A stretch of DNA of 64,000 bases, from the NCBI GenBank assembly GCA_963789885.1, contig CAWBNB010000030.1, positions 248,001 to 312,000 of the forward strand, in the 5' to 3' direction. Both the position numbers and the translations under genes were made by a program. Under the pieces are notes generated by a model, which saw nothing but the letters and a program-made list of their open reading frames with translations, made no database searches and was not told the origin of the DNA. Positions within the stretch are counted from its first letter, which is position 1; each line of letters begins with the position of its first letter. The stretch comes from DATEDA01 sp963789885 (lineage in GTDB: Bacteria; Pseudomonadota; Gammaproteobacteria; Burkholderiales; SG8-39). Positions 25,173-33,897 of the stretch are shown piece by piece.

Positions 25173-25246
25173 ACGAGGGGGCGGAGCCGCCTCGCGACGC
25201 CCCCTCGTGCTCCCCGAAGTCGGGGAAAGCGATGCCTCCGGCATCG
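25173..25246 (-). repeat. Palindromic leader element, copy B (upstream of RraA-like gene)
   Basis: Three stems are visible. The first is an 11-base stem ACGAGGGGGCG / CGCCCCCTCGT (25173-25208). The second is TCCCCG / CGGGGA around AAGT (25211-25226). The third is CGATGCC / GGCATCG around TCC (25230-25246). The 20-base core is shared with copies A and C, and the third stem is shared with copy C. It lies between two genes on the minus strand, with the large stem 17 bases before the RraA-like start codon. Confidence 0.8.
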
Positions 25247-25254
25247 GTTTCATC

Positions 25255-26373
25255 TCAGGGTTTTCCTTTCACCTCGATCTCCGCGGCCTTGGCGAGGTCG
25301 CGGTGGATACGGGCCACGCGCTCGACTTCGCCCTTGGCGGGGAAGCGCTCGTAGAACCCTTCCGAGCGGAAGCTGCGCACCATCTCGGTCCAAGGCGCGA
25401 GCCGGTCTTCCCAGCGCGACACGCGGCCGGTCTCGGGCTCCGCGTCGTCGCGCGAGAGGTCGGCGCAGACGCGCACGAGCGCCTTGATCGTCACCGGCTT
25501 CGTGACCATGTAGTTGTCCTTGCCCCAGTAGGCGTCGGTGAAGGCGGTGCGCGAGGCCTTGAGAAAGTCGCGGATGACGCCGTAGTAGCGCTCGGCCTCC
25601 TTCGCCCCCCCGCCCGCGGCCTGGATCTTCCGCCAGCTGCCGCGCACCCAGCGGTAGATCTCGTTGAAGAGCTCCGCCTGCAGCACCCACTTGTCGCGGG
25701 CACTACGGCCACCGAGCCGGTTGATGCGATAGCGCAGCGGGCTGTCGGCCTCGCTGTAGAGCTTCTCGACGATGCGCGCGGCGAACTTGCGGTCCGGGGC
25801 CGCCCACGACACGCGCTCGTACAGGTCGACGAGGTGGCTCTTGTTGATGCGCGTCGGGGTGGAGTTGATGATCACGAACATTTCCGTGGCGAAGTCCTCG
25901 CTCCGTCCGTCGAAGATCGTGCACGGCACGCTGATCGTCGCCGCCTCGTCGGGATGGCTCCTCAGGTAGAAGTTCAGCGCCGCGAGCCGGTGCTGGCCAT
26001 CGATGATGAAGAACTTCGACGACGGCTCCTGGAGATTGCCGATGTCCTCGTTGGTCGAGCGGAAGTTGAGCCGCTCCGGGGTGAACAGCAGCACGGCGCC
26101 CGGGATCGGCGGCTGGGTGACCGCGGTCTCGTAGAAGTTGCGCAGCTGCCGGACCTTGGTATGCGACAGCGCCCGCTGGAACGCCTTGTCGGTGCGCTCG
26201 ATCTTCGCGATGAACTGGCCGACGTCGTCGTCCTGCGCGACGCGCGACGGCGCGATCTCCTCGCCCTCGCCGTAAAAGCGGCTGATGAACCGGACCTTGT
26301 GCAGCAGGTCCTGGGCGCGGTAGCTCGCGAAATAGAAGACCCCGTCTTTTTGGCGGATGCGGGTGGCGTGCAC
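25255..26373 (-). CDS. DGQHR-domain protein (DndB-like superfamily), stand-alone
   Basis: Protein of 372 residues. The central signature is FFIIDGQHRLAALNFYLR, followed by FVIINSTPTRINKSHLVDLY, which defines the DGQHR superfamily. DndB, the regulator of phosphorothioate DNA modification, belongs to it. An N-terminal YRAQDLLHKVRFISRFYGEG and a charged helical C-terminal half (RYYGVIRDFLKASRTAFTDA) make up the rest. No dnd, restriction or transposase genes are nearby. The start is GTG 26373, with GGGAGA upstream; the frame continues upstream through a non-coding GC stretch. The function is unknown; DNA binding or nucleotide-linked regulation is only inference. Confidence 0.85.
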   Translation of the reverse strand: MHATRIRQKDGVFYFASYRAQDLLHKVRFISRFYGEGEEIAPSRVAQDDDVGQFIAKIERTDKAFQRALSHTKVRQLRNFYETAVTQPPIPGAVLLFTPERLNFRSTNEDIGNLQEPSSKFFIIDGQHRLAALNFYLRSHPDEAATISVPCTIFDGRSEDFATEMFVIINSTPTRINKSHLVDLYERVSWAAPDRKFAARIVEKLYSEADSPLRYRINRLGGRSARDKWVLQAELFNEIYRWVRGSWRKIQAAGGGAKEAERYYGVIRDFLKASRTAFTDAYWGKDNYMVTKPVTIKALVRVCADLSRDDAEPETGRVSRWEDRLAPWTEMVRSFRSEGFYERFPAKGEVERVARIHRDLAKAAEIEVKGKP

Positions 26374-26671
26374 GGACGTTCTCTCCCTTGGTTGCCCATT
26401 ATTTGGGCGGGCCGTGCGGACTATAACCTCCCCCGGGGGCCCGCCGAAAGGCCCTCCCGAGCGGAAAATCGGGGCAGCCGCGAACGCGGTTGCGCCCCTG
26501 ATCGCGCGCGCTCCGGCGGTGATTGGACTGCTTCCAGCCCCTGGGCGGGGCGTTCCAGGCGGCCTGTCGGAGACTGTTCTCCCCGTTCGGATAAGCCGGG
26601 CCTCCCGGGCGCGCCGGGGTGCTCTCTGATCGGGCGGGCAGCGCGCGGGCCGCCCGCCCGGGGACTCCGGC
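26374..26671. other. Intergenic stretch without a convincing gene
   Basis: About 300 bases between two minus-strand genes. Apart from the hairpin at 26631-26660, no ORF with family character is seen. The part next to the DGQHR gene probably holds its promoter. Confidence 0.5.
26631..26660 (-). terminator. GC-rich hairpin downstream of gluconolactonase-like gene
   Basis: CGGGCGGGC pairs with GCCCGCCCG (nine bases) around a 12-base loop, beginning 11 bases past the stop of the minus-strand gene at 26672. There is no T-run, so it may be a weak terminator or an mRNA 3'-end stabiliser. Confidence 0.45.
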
Positions 26672-27688
<1,017 letters not shown>

Positions 27689-27803
27689 GTTCTCCTCCCG
27701 TTGTTTGGTCTTTTGGTGGGGGGCCCAGCCTAGGCTCGGCCCAACGGGGCGTCAAGTCGCTTACACTCCGGCCCGCCAGTTGACGACGAAAAAGGAGGAG
27801 CGA

Positions 27804-28772
27804 ATGAACCGGTTGGTTAATCTGGTCGTGCTCGTCGCCGCTGCGCTCGCCGCGGGCGCGGTGCACGCACAGACGTATCCCGCTAAGCCGATCAAGATCA
27901 TCATCCCGTTCGTGCCGGGCGGGCCGTCGGACACGGTCGGCCGGGCGATCGGATCGAAGTTCCAGGAATACCTCGGCCAGCCCGCGGTCGTGGAGAACAA
28001 GCCGGGCGCGAACGGCGCGATCGCCGCGGAGTTCGTCGCCAAGGCCGAGCCCGACGGCTACACGATCCTCGTCGGCTCGATCGGGGTGTTCTCGATCAAC
28101 GCGGCGCTGTTCAAGGACCTGCGCTACAACCCGGTGCGCGACTTCGCGCCGATCACGCTCGCGGTAATCACGCCGAACGTGCTGGTCACCAAGCTCGAGT
28201 TTCCGGCGAAGACCGGCAAGGAGCTGCTCGAGCAGATGAAGAAGAACCCCGGCAAGGTCTCGTTCGGCTCGAGCGGGACCGGCTCGTCGGACCACCTGAC
28301 GTTCGAGCTCTTCAGCCAGATGACGGATTCGAGCGGGATCCACGTCCCCTACAAGGGCGGCGCGGCCGTGGTGACCGATCTCCTGGGCGGTCAGGTCGAC
28401 GCCTCGTTCCAGAACCTGGGCACCGTCGCGACCCAGCTCAAGGCCGGCAAGATCCGCGCGCTGGCCGTCACCGCGAAGACCCGCAATCCCACGCTCCCGG
28501 ACGTGCCGACGATGGCCGAGGCCGGTTTCCCCGAGCTCGTCGTGACCTCGTGGCAGGCCGCCGGGGCGCCGGCGAAGACGCCGCGGGACATCGTCGCCAA
28601 GCTCAACGAGGCTGCGGTGAAGGCGCTGCGCTCGCCCGAGATCCGCGAGCGGCTGAACGGAATCGGCTTCGAGGTGGTGGCGAGCACGCCCGAGGAGTTC
28701 GGCCAGTTCATGAAGGCGGAGGTCGACCGCTGGACGCAGGTCGTGCAGCGCGGGAACATCCAGCCGAACTGA
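27804..28772 (+). CDS. Bug/TctC-type periplasmic solute receptor (1)
   Basis: Tripartite-tricarboxylate-family receptor, 322 residues. The signal peptide is MNRLVNLVVLVAAALAAGAVHAQ. Conserved parts are YPAKPIKIIIPFVPGGPSDT, the first ligand loop; QPAVVENKPGANGAIAAEFV; ADGYT-like EPDGYTILVGSIG; the second loop KVSFGSSGTGSSDHL; and HVPYKGGAAVVTDLLGGQVD. These receptors bind carboxylates, often aromatic or amidated. No TctA/TctB membrane genes are in the window. AAAGGAGGAG precedes the ATG. The M24 gene downstream begins eight bases after its stop, so the two form an operon. Confidence 0.93.
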   Translation: MNRLVNLVVLVAAALAAGAVHAQTYPAKPIKIIIPFVPGGPSDTVGRAIGSKFQEYLGQPAVVENKPGANGAIAAEFVAKAEPDGYTILVGSIGVFSINAALFKDLRYNPVRDFAPITLAVITPNVLVTKLEFPAKTGKELLEQMKKNPGKVSFGSSGTGSSDHLTFELFSQMTDSSGIHVPYKGGAAVVTDLLGGQVDASFQNLGTVATQLKAGKIRALAVTAKTRNPTLPDVPTMAEAGFPELVVTSWQAAGAPAKTPRDIVAKLNEAAVKALRSPEIRERLNGIGFEVVASTPEEFGQFMKAEVDRWTQVVQRGNIQPN

Positions 28773-28780
28773 GGGACGTC

Positions 28781-29950
28781 GTGGCCGGCGCGCTCGCCCC
28801 GGGCCTCGAGGCGATCCGCGCCCAGGAGTACCCGCGTTTCCCGGCGGCGGAGATGGTCCGCCGTCGGGAAGCGCTCGCCGAGGAGATGGTCCGGGCGGGC
28901 GTCGATCTCGTGCTCGTCTGCGGCGAGCAACGCGCCGGCAGCGCCGTGGGTTGGCTCACCGGCTGGCCGGTGACCGCCGAAGCGGTCGCGGTGTTCCGGC
29001 CGCCGCAGCCCGACCTGCTCTTCGTCCAGTACTACAACCACGTTCCGCTCGCCCGCCGTATCGCCGCCTGCGAGGCGCGCTGGGCCGGGCACTCGACCGT
29101 GGCGACGGTGATCGAGGAGCTCGATCGGCGCGGCGCGCGGCGTATCGGGATCATCGGGCTGCTCGGGATGACGAAGCAGCGGGCGCTCGCCGCGCACTAC
29201 GAGCTCGTCGACCTCAACCCGGCCTACACGCAGCTGCGACTGGTGAAATCGGCGGCCGAGCTGGACTGGGTTCGGATCGGCGCGTGGCTCTCCGACCAGG
29301 CGATCGTCGCGCTCGGGGCGCATCTGCGCAGCGGCATCGACGAACGCGAACTGTGGCGCATCGCCGAGAACGCCTACGTGGGGCTCGGCGGCACGACCTG
29401 GATCCACTACTTCGGGGCGACGCCGATGGCCGACCCGCAGGTGTGCGCCCCCGCGCAATACCCGTCGAGCCGCCGCATTGCCGCCGGAGATGTCGTCTTC
29501 GCCGAGATCAGCGCGCAGTTCTGGGAGTACCCGGGGCAGGTGCTGCGGAGCTTCGTCGTGGAGGCGGAACCGACACCGCTCTACCGCGATCTGCACGCCG
29601 CGGCGGAGGCGGCGTGCGAGGCGATCCTCGCCGTCGTTCGCGACGGTGCGGCGATGGCCGAGATCGTCGCAGCGGCGGGGGTGATCGAAGCGGCCGGCTT
29701 CACGACCTGCGATGACCTCGTCCACGGGTTTGTCGGTGGATATCTCCCGCCGGTGCTCGGCAGCCGCAGCCGCCCCGCGGGGCCGCTCCCTGGGCTACGG
29801 CTCGCGGCGGGAATGACGATCGTCGTTCAGCCCAACGTCGTCACGCGCGACGGCCGCGCCGGCGTGCAGACGGGCGAACTTGTGCTGGTGACCGGGTCGG
29901 GCTTCGAGCGGCTGCATGCCGCACCGCGAGGTCTCGTCCGCGTCGGCTAG
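28781..29950 (+). CDS. M24 (creatinase/aminopeptidase P fold) homologue lacking metal ligands
   Basis: Pita-bread-fold protein of 389 residues. The N-terminal domain ends near DLNPAYTQLRLVKSAAELDW. The C-terminal M24 domain has GGTTWIHYFGATPMADPQVC and DVVFAEISAQFWEYPGQVLR. In metallopeptidases this region holds two Asp ligands; here they read Glu and Gln. LVHGFVGGYLPP keeps the His. GMTIVVQPNVVT has Gln in place of Glu. So at most one or two of the five metal ligands survive, as in creatinase, which works without metal through its His. I infer a creatinase-like or other non-peptidase hydrolase acting with the adjacent Bug receptor. The start is GTG 28781 with GAGGGA upstream. Confidence 0.85.
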   Translation: MAGALAPGLEAIRAQEYPRFPAAEMVRRREALAEEMVRAGVDLVLVCGEQRAGSAVGWLTGWPVTAEAVAVFRPPQPDLLFVQYYNHVPLARRIAACEARWAGHSTVATVIEELDRRGARRIGIIGLLGMTKQRALAAHYELVDLNPAYTQLRLVKSAAELDWVRIGAWLSDQAIVALGAHLRSGIDERELWRIAENAYVGLGGTTWIHYFGATPMADPQVCAPAQYPSSRRIAAGDVVFAEISAQFWEYPGQVLRSFVVEAEPTPLYRDLHAAAEAACEAILAVVRDGAAMAEIVAAAGVIEAAGFTTCDDLVHGFVGGYLPPVLGSRSRPAGPLPGLRLAAGMTIVVQPNVVTRDGRAGVQTGELVLVTGSGFERLHAAPRGLVRVG

Positions 29951-29959
29951 GGAAACTCT

Positions 29960-29988
29960 CGCAAAACGCCGCTCGATGGCGTTTTGCG
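29960..29988. terminator. Bidirectional terminator hairpin between convergent genes
   Basis: CGCAAAACGCC and GGCGTTTTGCG form a perfect 11-base stem around a seven-base loop. The A and T tracts inside the stem allow use on both strands. It lies ten bases after the M24 stop and before the end of the convergent hydrolase gene. Confidence 0.75.
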
Positions 29989-30041
29989 GTGGGATGGGAG
30001 ATGCGGGAGGGGGGATCGTGGGCCCCTTTCGCGGCGTTCCC

Positions 30042-30821
30042 CTAGCCGAGGAACGCCCACACGAGCTCGACCAGCGCCTCCGGCTGTTCGAGCATCGGGC
30101 AATGTCCCGAGCCCGGGAGCTCGCGATAAGCCGCGCCGGGGATATGGGCGGCGAGCTCGCGCGCGAGCGCGGGGGGCGTGGTCTGATCGAGCGCCCCGCA
30201 GGCGACCAGCGTCGGGTTGCGGATGTCGCCGAGGCGCGGCCTGAGGTCGAGCGTGGCGAGGGCGAGACAGGCGCGCGCGAAGCACCCGGGGTCGACGCCG
30301 GCGAGTGCGCGCTTCCGCGCCGCAACGGTCTCGGCGTGCGCGGCGGCGAACTCCGGCGGAAACATCCGGCCGATCGCGGTGTCGAGGACCGCCGGCATGC
30401 CGCCGGCGCGCACCTTCTCGGCCATCGCGCGGAACGGCGCGCGCGCCGGCTCGGGGAAGGCGGCCACGACGTCGGCGAGGATCAGCCGGTCGAACCGCGC
30501 GCCGTGCCGAATCGCGAGCTCCGCCGCGACGAATGCACCGAAGCCGTTGCCGAAGACCACGGTGTCGGGGCCGAGCTCGAGCGCCGCCATGACGCGCGCG
30601 ACGTGATCGGCGTGGTCGGCGACCGACTCGAGCGCGACCGGCGTCGAGCGTCCGAATCCCGGCAGATTGATGCGGGTGACGTGGCGCGACGCCGCGAGCG
30701 GCCCGCGCACGGCGTCGAACACCGTGAGATCGGTCAGCAGGGAATGCAACAGCAGGAGCCCTGGCCCGTTGCCGGCCTGGTCGTGCTGGACTTCGAGCTC
30801 GTCGAGCGCTGGCGCAGGCAT
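30042..30821 (-). CDS. Alpha/beta hydrolase-fold protein with Gly at the nucleophile position
   Basis: Protein of 259 residues resembling 3-oxoadipate enol-lactonase/haloperoxidase-type hydrolases. GPGLLLLHSLLTDLTVFDAV holds the oxyanion region. The nucleophile elbow, normally GxSxG, reads VVFGNGFGAFVAAELA: Gly (codon GGC) replaces Ser or Cys, one base from AGC. The acid and base look intact: CGALDQTTPPALAREL (Asp) and LPGSGHCPMLEQPEAL (His). It may therefore be inactive as a hydrolase or do different chemistry. Start ATG 30821 has no clear ribosome site; a 13-codon ORF with GAGGGG ends seven bases upstream. It is divergent from the Ldh gene. Confidence 0.85.
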   Translation of the reverse strand: MPAPALDELEVQHDQAGNGPGLLLLHSLLTDLTVFDAVRGPLAASRHVTRINLPGFGRSTPVALESVADHADHVARVMAALELGPDTVVFGNGFGAFVAAELAIRHGARFDRLILADVVAAFPEPARAPFRAMAEKVRAGGMPAVLDTAIGRMFPPEFAAAHAETVAARKRALAGVDPGCFARACLALATLDLRPRLGDIRNPTLVACGALDQTTPPALARELAAHIPGAAYRELPGSGHCPMLEQPEALVELVWAFLG

Positions 30822-30827
30822 GACGCG

Positions 30828-30869
30828 CCTATTGCGGTGCCGCGGCGAGGAACGCGATCAAGGTGGGCA
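30828..30869 (-). other. Possible 13-codon leader ORF before the alpha/beta hydrolase gene
   Basis: ATG 30869 has a good GAGGGG site seven bases upstream and encodes MPTLIAFLAAAPQ before TAG. The hydrolase ATG follows after six bases and lacks its own site, so translation could be coupled. It could equally be the eroded tail of another hydrolase gene. Confidence 0.3.
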
Positions 30870-30953
30870 TGACTTTCCCCTCGTAGCGAACGGCGCAGGG
30901 GACTGTAGCACTCGCTTTACCCGGGCGCTCGCACGCGATAGATTCGGCCCGTA

Positions 30954-32015
30954 ATGACCACTCCCGTCCCCGCCGAACGGCTCCGGAAGTTCATCGCCGA
31001 CGCATTCCGCGCGGTCGGCATGCCCGATGCCGACGCGCGGATCGTGGCGGAGCTGATGACCGAGGCCGACGTCTGGGGCAGCGAGAGCCACGGGGTGTTC
31101 CGGCTGCCGCATTACGTGCGCCGCATCCGCGCCGGCGGCGTGAACCTCAACCCGAACATCCGGATCGCCGCCGAGCGCCCGGCGACCGCGCTCGTCGACG
31201 GCGACAACGCGATGGGCCACCTCGTGATGCGGTTCGCGACGCGCCTCGCGATCGAGAAGGCGCGCGGGACCGGGGTCGCGTGGGTCGGCGCGCGCATGAG
31301 CAATCACGCCGGCCCGGCCTCGCTCTACGCCCGCATGCCCGCGGCCGAAGGCATGGTGGGGATGTACTTCTGCGTCGGCAACGCCAACCACCTCGCGCCG
31401 TGGGGCGGGCTCGACATGCTGCTCTCGACCAACCCGATCGCGTTCGCGGTGCCGGGGCTCGAATCGCCGGCAGTGGTGCTCGACATGGCGACCACCGTCT
31501 CGTCGTTCGGCAAGATCAAGGTGTACGCGCAGCAGGGCAAGGAGATGCCGGTCGGCTGGGTGATCGAGCGCGACGGCCGCCCGCTCACCGACGCGAAGCG
31601 CGCGGCCGAGGGCATCCTGCTGCCGCTCGGCGGTATGGAGGCGGGGTACAAGGGCTACGGCCTCGCGCTCATGCTCGGACTTCTCGCCGGGTCGCTCAAC
31701 AACGCGGCGATGGGGAGCGAAGTGATCAACTTCACCGAGGACGACACCTCCGTCACCAACACCGGGCACACGATCGTCGCGGTCGATCCGGCGGCGTTCG
31801 GCGATCCGACCGAGTTCCGCCGGCGCGTCGATCGCGTCGTGCGCGAGCTGCACGCCGCCGAGCGCATGCCGGGCGTCGAGCGGATCCTGGTGCCCGGCGA
31901 GCGCAGCCACGAGAAGCGGAAGAGCCGCGCCGAATCGGGCGTGCCGATGTCGGGACCGCTCCGGGCGAGCCTGGACAAGCTGGCGGCGGAACTGAAGGTC
32001 GCCGCGCTCGATTAG
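30954..32015 (+). CDS. Ldh-family (LDH2/malate-type) NAD(P)-dependent oxidoreductase
   Basis: Protein of 353 residues from the sulfolactate/ureidoglycolate/malate dehydrogenase family, whose fold differs from classical LDH. Features are ADVWGSESHGVFRLPHYVRR with the catalytic His, GVAWVGARMSNHAGPASLYA, NHLAPWGGLDMLLSTNPIAF, LDMATTVSSFGKIKVYAQQG and LGGMEAGYKGYGLALMLGLL. It would oxidise a 2-hydroxy acid or reduce a 2-oxo acid. A Bug receptor gene follows 16 bases later and then a VOC-family gene, forming a three-gene operon for uptake and use of one carboxylate. Confidence 0.92.
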   Translation: MTTPVPAERLRKFIADAFRAVGMPDADARIVAELMTEADVWGSESHGVFRLPHYVRRIRAGGVNLNPNIRIAAERPATALVDGDNAMGHLVMRFATRLAIEKARGTGVAWVGARMSNHAGPASLYARMPAAEGMVGMYFCVGNANHLAPWGGLDMLLSTNPIAFAVPGLESPAVVLDMATTVSSFGKIKVYAQQGKEMPVGWVIERDGRPLTDAKRAAEGILLPLGGMEAGYKGYGLALMLGLLAGSLNNAAMGSEVINFTEDDTSVTNTGHTIVAVDPAAFGDPTEFRRRVDRVVRELHAAERMPGVERILVPGERSHEKRKSRAESGVPMSGPLRASLDKLAAELKVAALD

Positions 32016-32031
32016 CGGAGAGGAGCCGCAG

Positions 32032-33012
32032 ATGGACGCATACAAACGCGGATTCGCCCGGGTGGCAGCCGCCGCCGTGCTGCTCGGGGCCGCGCTGCAG
32101 CCGTGCGCCGCGCAGGACTACCCGTCGAAGCCGATCCTCATGCTGATGCCGCTGCAGGCGGGCAGCGCGGTCGACATCATGATGCGGATCGTCGCGCAGA
32201 AGATGAGCGACAACCTGGGCCGCCAGGTCGTGGTGGAGAACCAGCCCGGCGCCGCCGGGATGATCGGCGCCGAGCGGATCAAGCGCGCGCCGCCCGACGG
32301 CTACACGATCGGCGTGCTGAACGACAGCATCCTGACGATGATCCCGAATATCCGCGAGGTGCCCTACGATCCGATCAAGGACTTCGTGCCGTTGAGCGTC
32401 GTGGCCGGGATCACGTGGGTGATGGTCGCGAACAACGACCTCCCGGCGAAGACGGTCTCCGAGTTCGTCGCGCTCGCGAAGAGCCAGCCCGGCAAGATCG
32501 ACTACTCCTCGGGGGGCGTCGGCAGCCCGCAGCACGTGGCGATGGAGGCGTTCAAAGCCGCGACCGGCACCTACATCGTGCACATCCCGTACCGCGGTGC
32601 GACGCAGGCGGCGCTGGACGTGATCTCGAACCAGGTCCAGGTGCACTTCAGCGCGGTGTCGATCGTGCAGTCGCACATCAAGGCCGGGCGGATGCGCGCG
32701 CTCGCCGTGCCGAGCGCGAAGCGCTCGCCGTTGCTCCCCGACGTCCCGACGATGGCCGAGGCCGGGGTGGCCGGGTTCGAGTGGGTCACGTGGGCGTCGC
32801 TCGTCGTGCCGGTGGGTACGCCGAAGCCGATCGTCGACCGCCTCACCGCGGAGACGGTGAAGGCGGTCAATGCCCCGGACGTACGCGAGAAGCTGATCGC
32901 GCAGGGCCTCGAGCCGATCGGGTCGCCGCCGGAGCAGGTCACGCAGTGGACGAAGGCGGGGCTCGCGCGGATGAGCGAGATCGTCAAGCGCGCCGGGATC
33001 AAGGGAGACTAG
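32032..33012 (+). CDS. Bug/TctC-type periplasmic solute receptor (2)
   Basis: Receptor of 326 residues. The signal peptide runs MDAYKRGFARVAAAAVLLGA to the Ala-Gln after PCAAQ. Core motifs are YPSKPILMLMPLQAGSAVDI, RQVVVENQPGAAGMIGAERI, PDGYTIGVLNDS, KIDYSSGGVGSPQHVAMEAF and HIPYRGATQAALDVISNQVQ. The first loop has LQAGSAVD where many paralogs have PPGGxxD, so the ligand probably differs from that of receptor 1. GAGAGGAG precedes the ATG. It lies between the Ldh-family and VOC-family genes and presumably captures the compound they process. Confidence 0.93.
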   Translation: MDAYKRGFARVAAAAVLLGAALQPCAAQDYPSKPILMLMPLQAGSAVDIMMRIVAQKMSDNLGRQVVVENQPGAAGMIGAERIKRAPPDGYTIGVLNDSILTMIPNIREVPYDPIKDFVPLSVVAGITWVMVANNDLPAKTVSEFVALAKSQPGKIDYSSGGVGSPQHVAMEAFKAATGTYIVHIPYRGATQAALDVISNQVQVHFSAVSIVQSHIKAGRMRALAVPSAKRSPLLPDVPTMAEAGVAGFEWVTWASLVVPVGTPKPIVDRLTAETVKAVNAPDVREKLIAQGLEPIGSPPEQVTQWTKAGLARMSEIVKRAGIKGD

Positions 33013-33017
33013 CCGTC

Positions 33018-33890
33018 ATGAACGCCAAGATGGAGCCAGCCGCGACGCCGGCCAAGTTCGACCGCGCCGCCGAGAGCATCGGCAACATCGTGCTGATGGA
33101 GCACGTCAACCTGCGCCAGGACGATCAGCGGATCGCGACGCTCTTCTACGTCGGCGGGCTGGGGCTCACCCGCGATCCGTACCTGCACATCATCGACGTC
33201 AACATGTGGTTCAACGTCGGCCGCAACCAGTTCCACATGCCCACCGGCAAGCCGAACGTCCTGCGCGGCGTGATCGGCGTGGTGGTTCCCGACCTCGACG
33301 AGCTGATCGCCCGGCTCGAGAGCATGAAATCGAAGCTCGCCGGCACGCGCTACGAATTCGCGCGCCGCGGCGACGTGGTCGAGGCGACCTGCCCGTGGGG
33401 GAACAAGTACCGGATCCACGCGCCGGACCCGCGCTTCGGCGACCGCCGGCTCGCGATTCCCTACGTGGAGTTCCCGGTGCCGAGGGGCACGGCCGACGGG
33501 CTCGCGCGCTTCTACCGGGAGATCATGGGCGCGCCCGCGCACGTCGAGGCCGGCGCGGCGCACGCCTGCGTCGGACCGCACCAGGAGCTCGTCTACCGCG
33601 AGACGACCGCGCCGATCGCCGAGTACGACGGCCACCACGTCGCCATCTACGTCGCAGACTTTGCCGGCCCGCACGCGAAGCTCGTCGAGCGCGGACTGGT
33701 GTTCGAGGAGAGCGACCCGTGGCAGTACCGGTTCAAGGACATGGTCGATCCCGACTCGGGCAAGGCGCTCTTCACGCTCGAGCACGAGGTGCGGAGCCTC
33801 ACCCACCCGCTCTTTGCACGGCCGCTCGTCAACCGCAACCCGGCACAGACCCAGCGCTCGTACACGCCCGGGCAGGACACCTTCTACTAG
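33018..33890 (+). CDS. VOC-family (glyoxalase/bleomycin-resistance/dioxygenase fold) protein
   Basis: Protein of 290 residues with two VOC modules. Module 1 (residues about 25-135) starts NIVLMEHVNLRQDDQRIATL and includes VNMWFNVGRNQFHMPTG. Module 2 (about 145-260) has IPYVEFPVPRGTADGLARFY and YDGHHVAIYVADFAGPHAKL. The His and Glu residues of the metal site in such proteins could be His38 of EHVNL and the His pair in GHHVAIY, but I cannot fix the ligands. The start is ATG 33018, five bases after the receptor stop. Probably an isomerase, lyase or dioxygenase acting in the same pathway. Confidence 0.8.
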   Translation: MNAKMEPAATPAKFDRAAESIGNIVLMEHVNLRQDDQRIATLFYVGGLGLTRDPYLHIIDVNMWFNVGRNQFHMPTGKPNVLRGVIGVVVPDLDELIARLESMKSKLAGTRYEFARRGDVVEATCPWGNKYRIHAPDPRFGDRRLAIPYVEFPVPRGTADGLARFYREIMGAPAHVEAGAAHACVGPHQELVYRETTAPIAEYDGHHVAIYVADFAGPHAKLVERGLVFEESDPWQYRFKDMVDPDSGKALFTLEHEVRSLTHPLFARPLVNRNPAQTQRSYTPGQDTFY

Positions 33891-33897
33891 GAGCGGT

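Noticed and set aside
23453..25246. The two palindromic elements as ends of a transposon or MITE carrying the TPR and RraA-like genes
   Set aside because: They are direct, not inverted, copies, no target duplication or transposase is seen, and a third single copy occurs at 50338.
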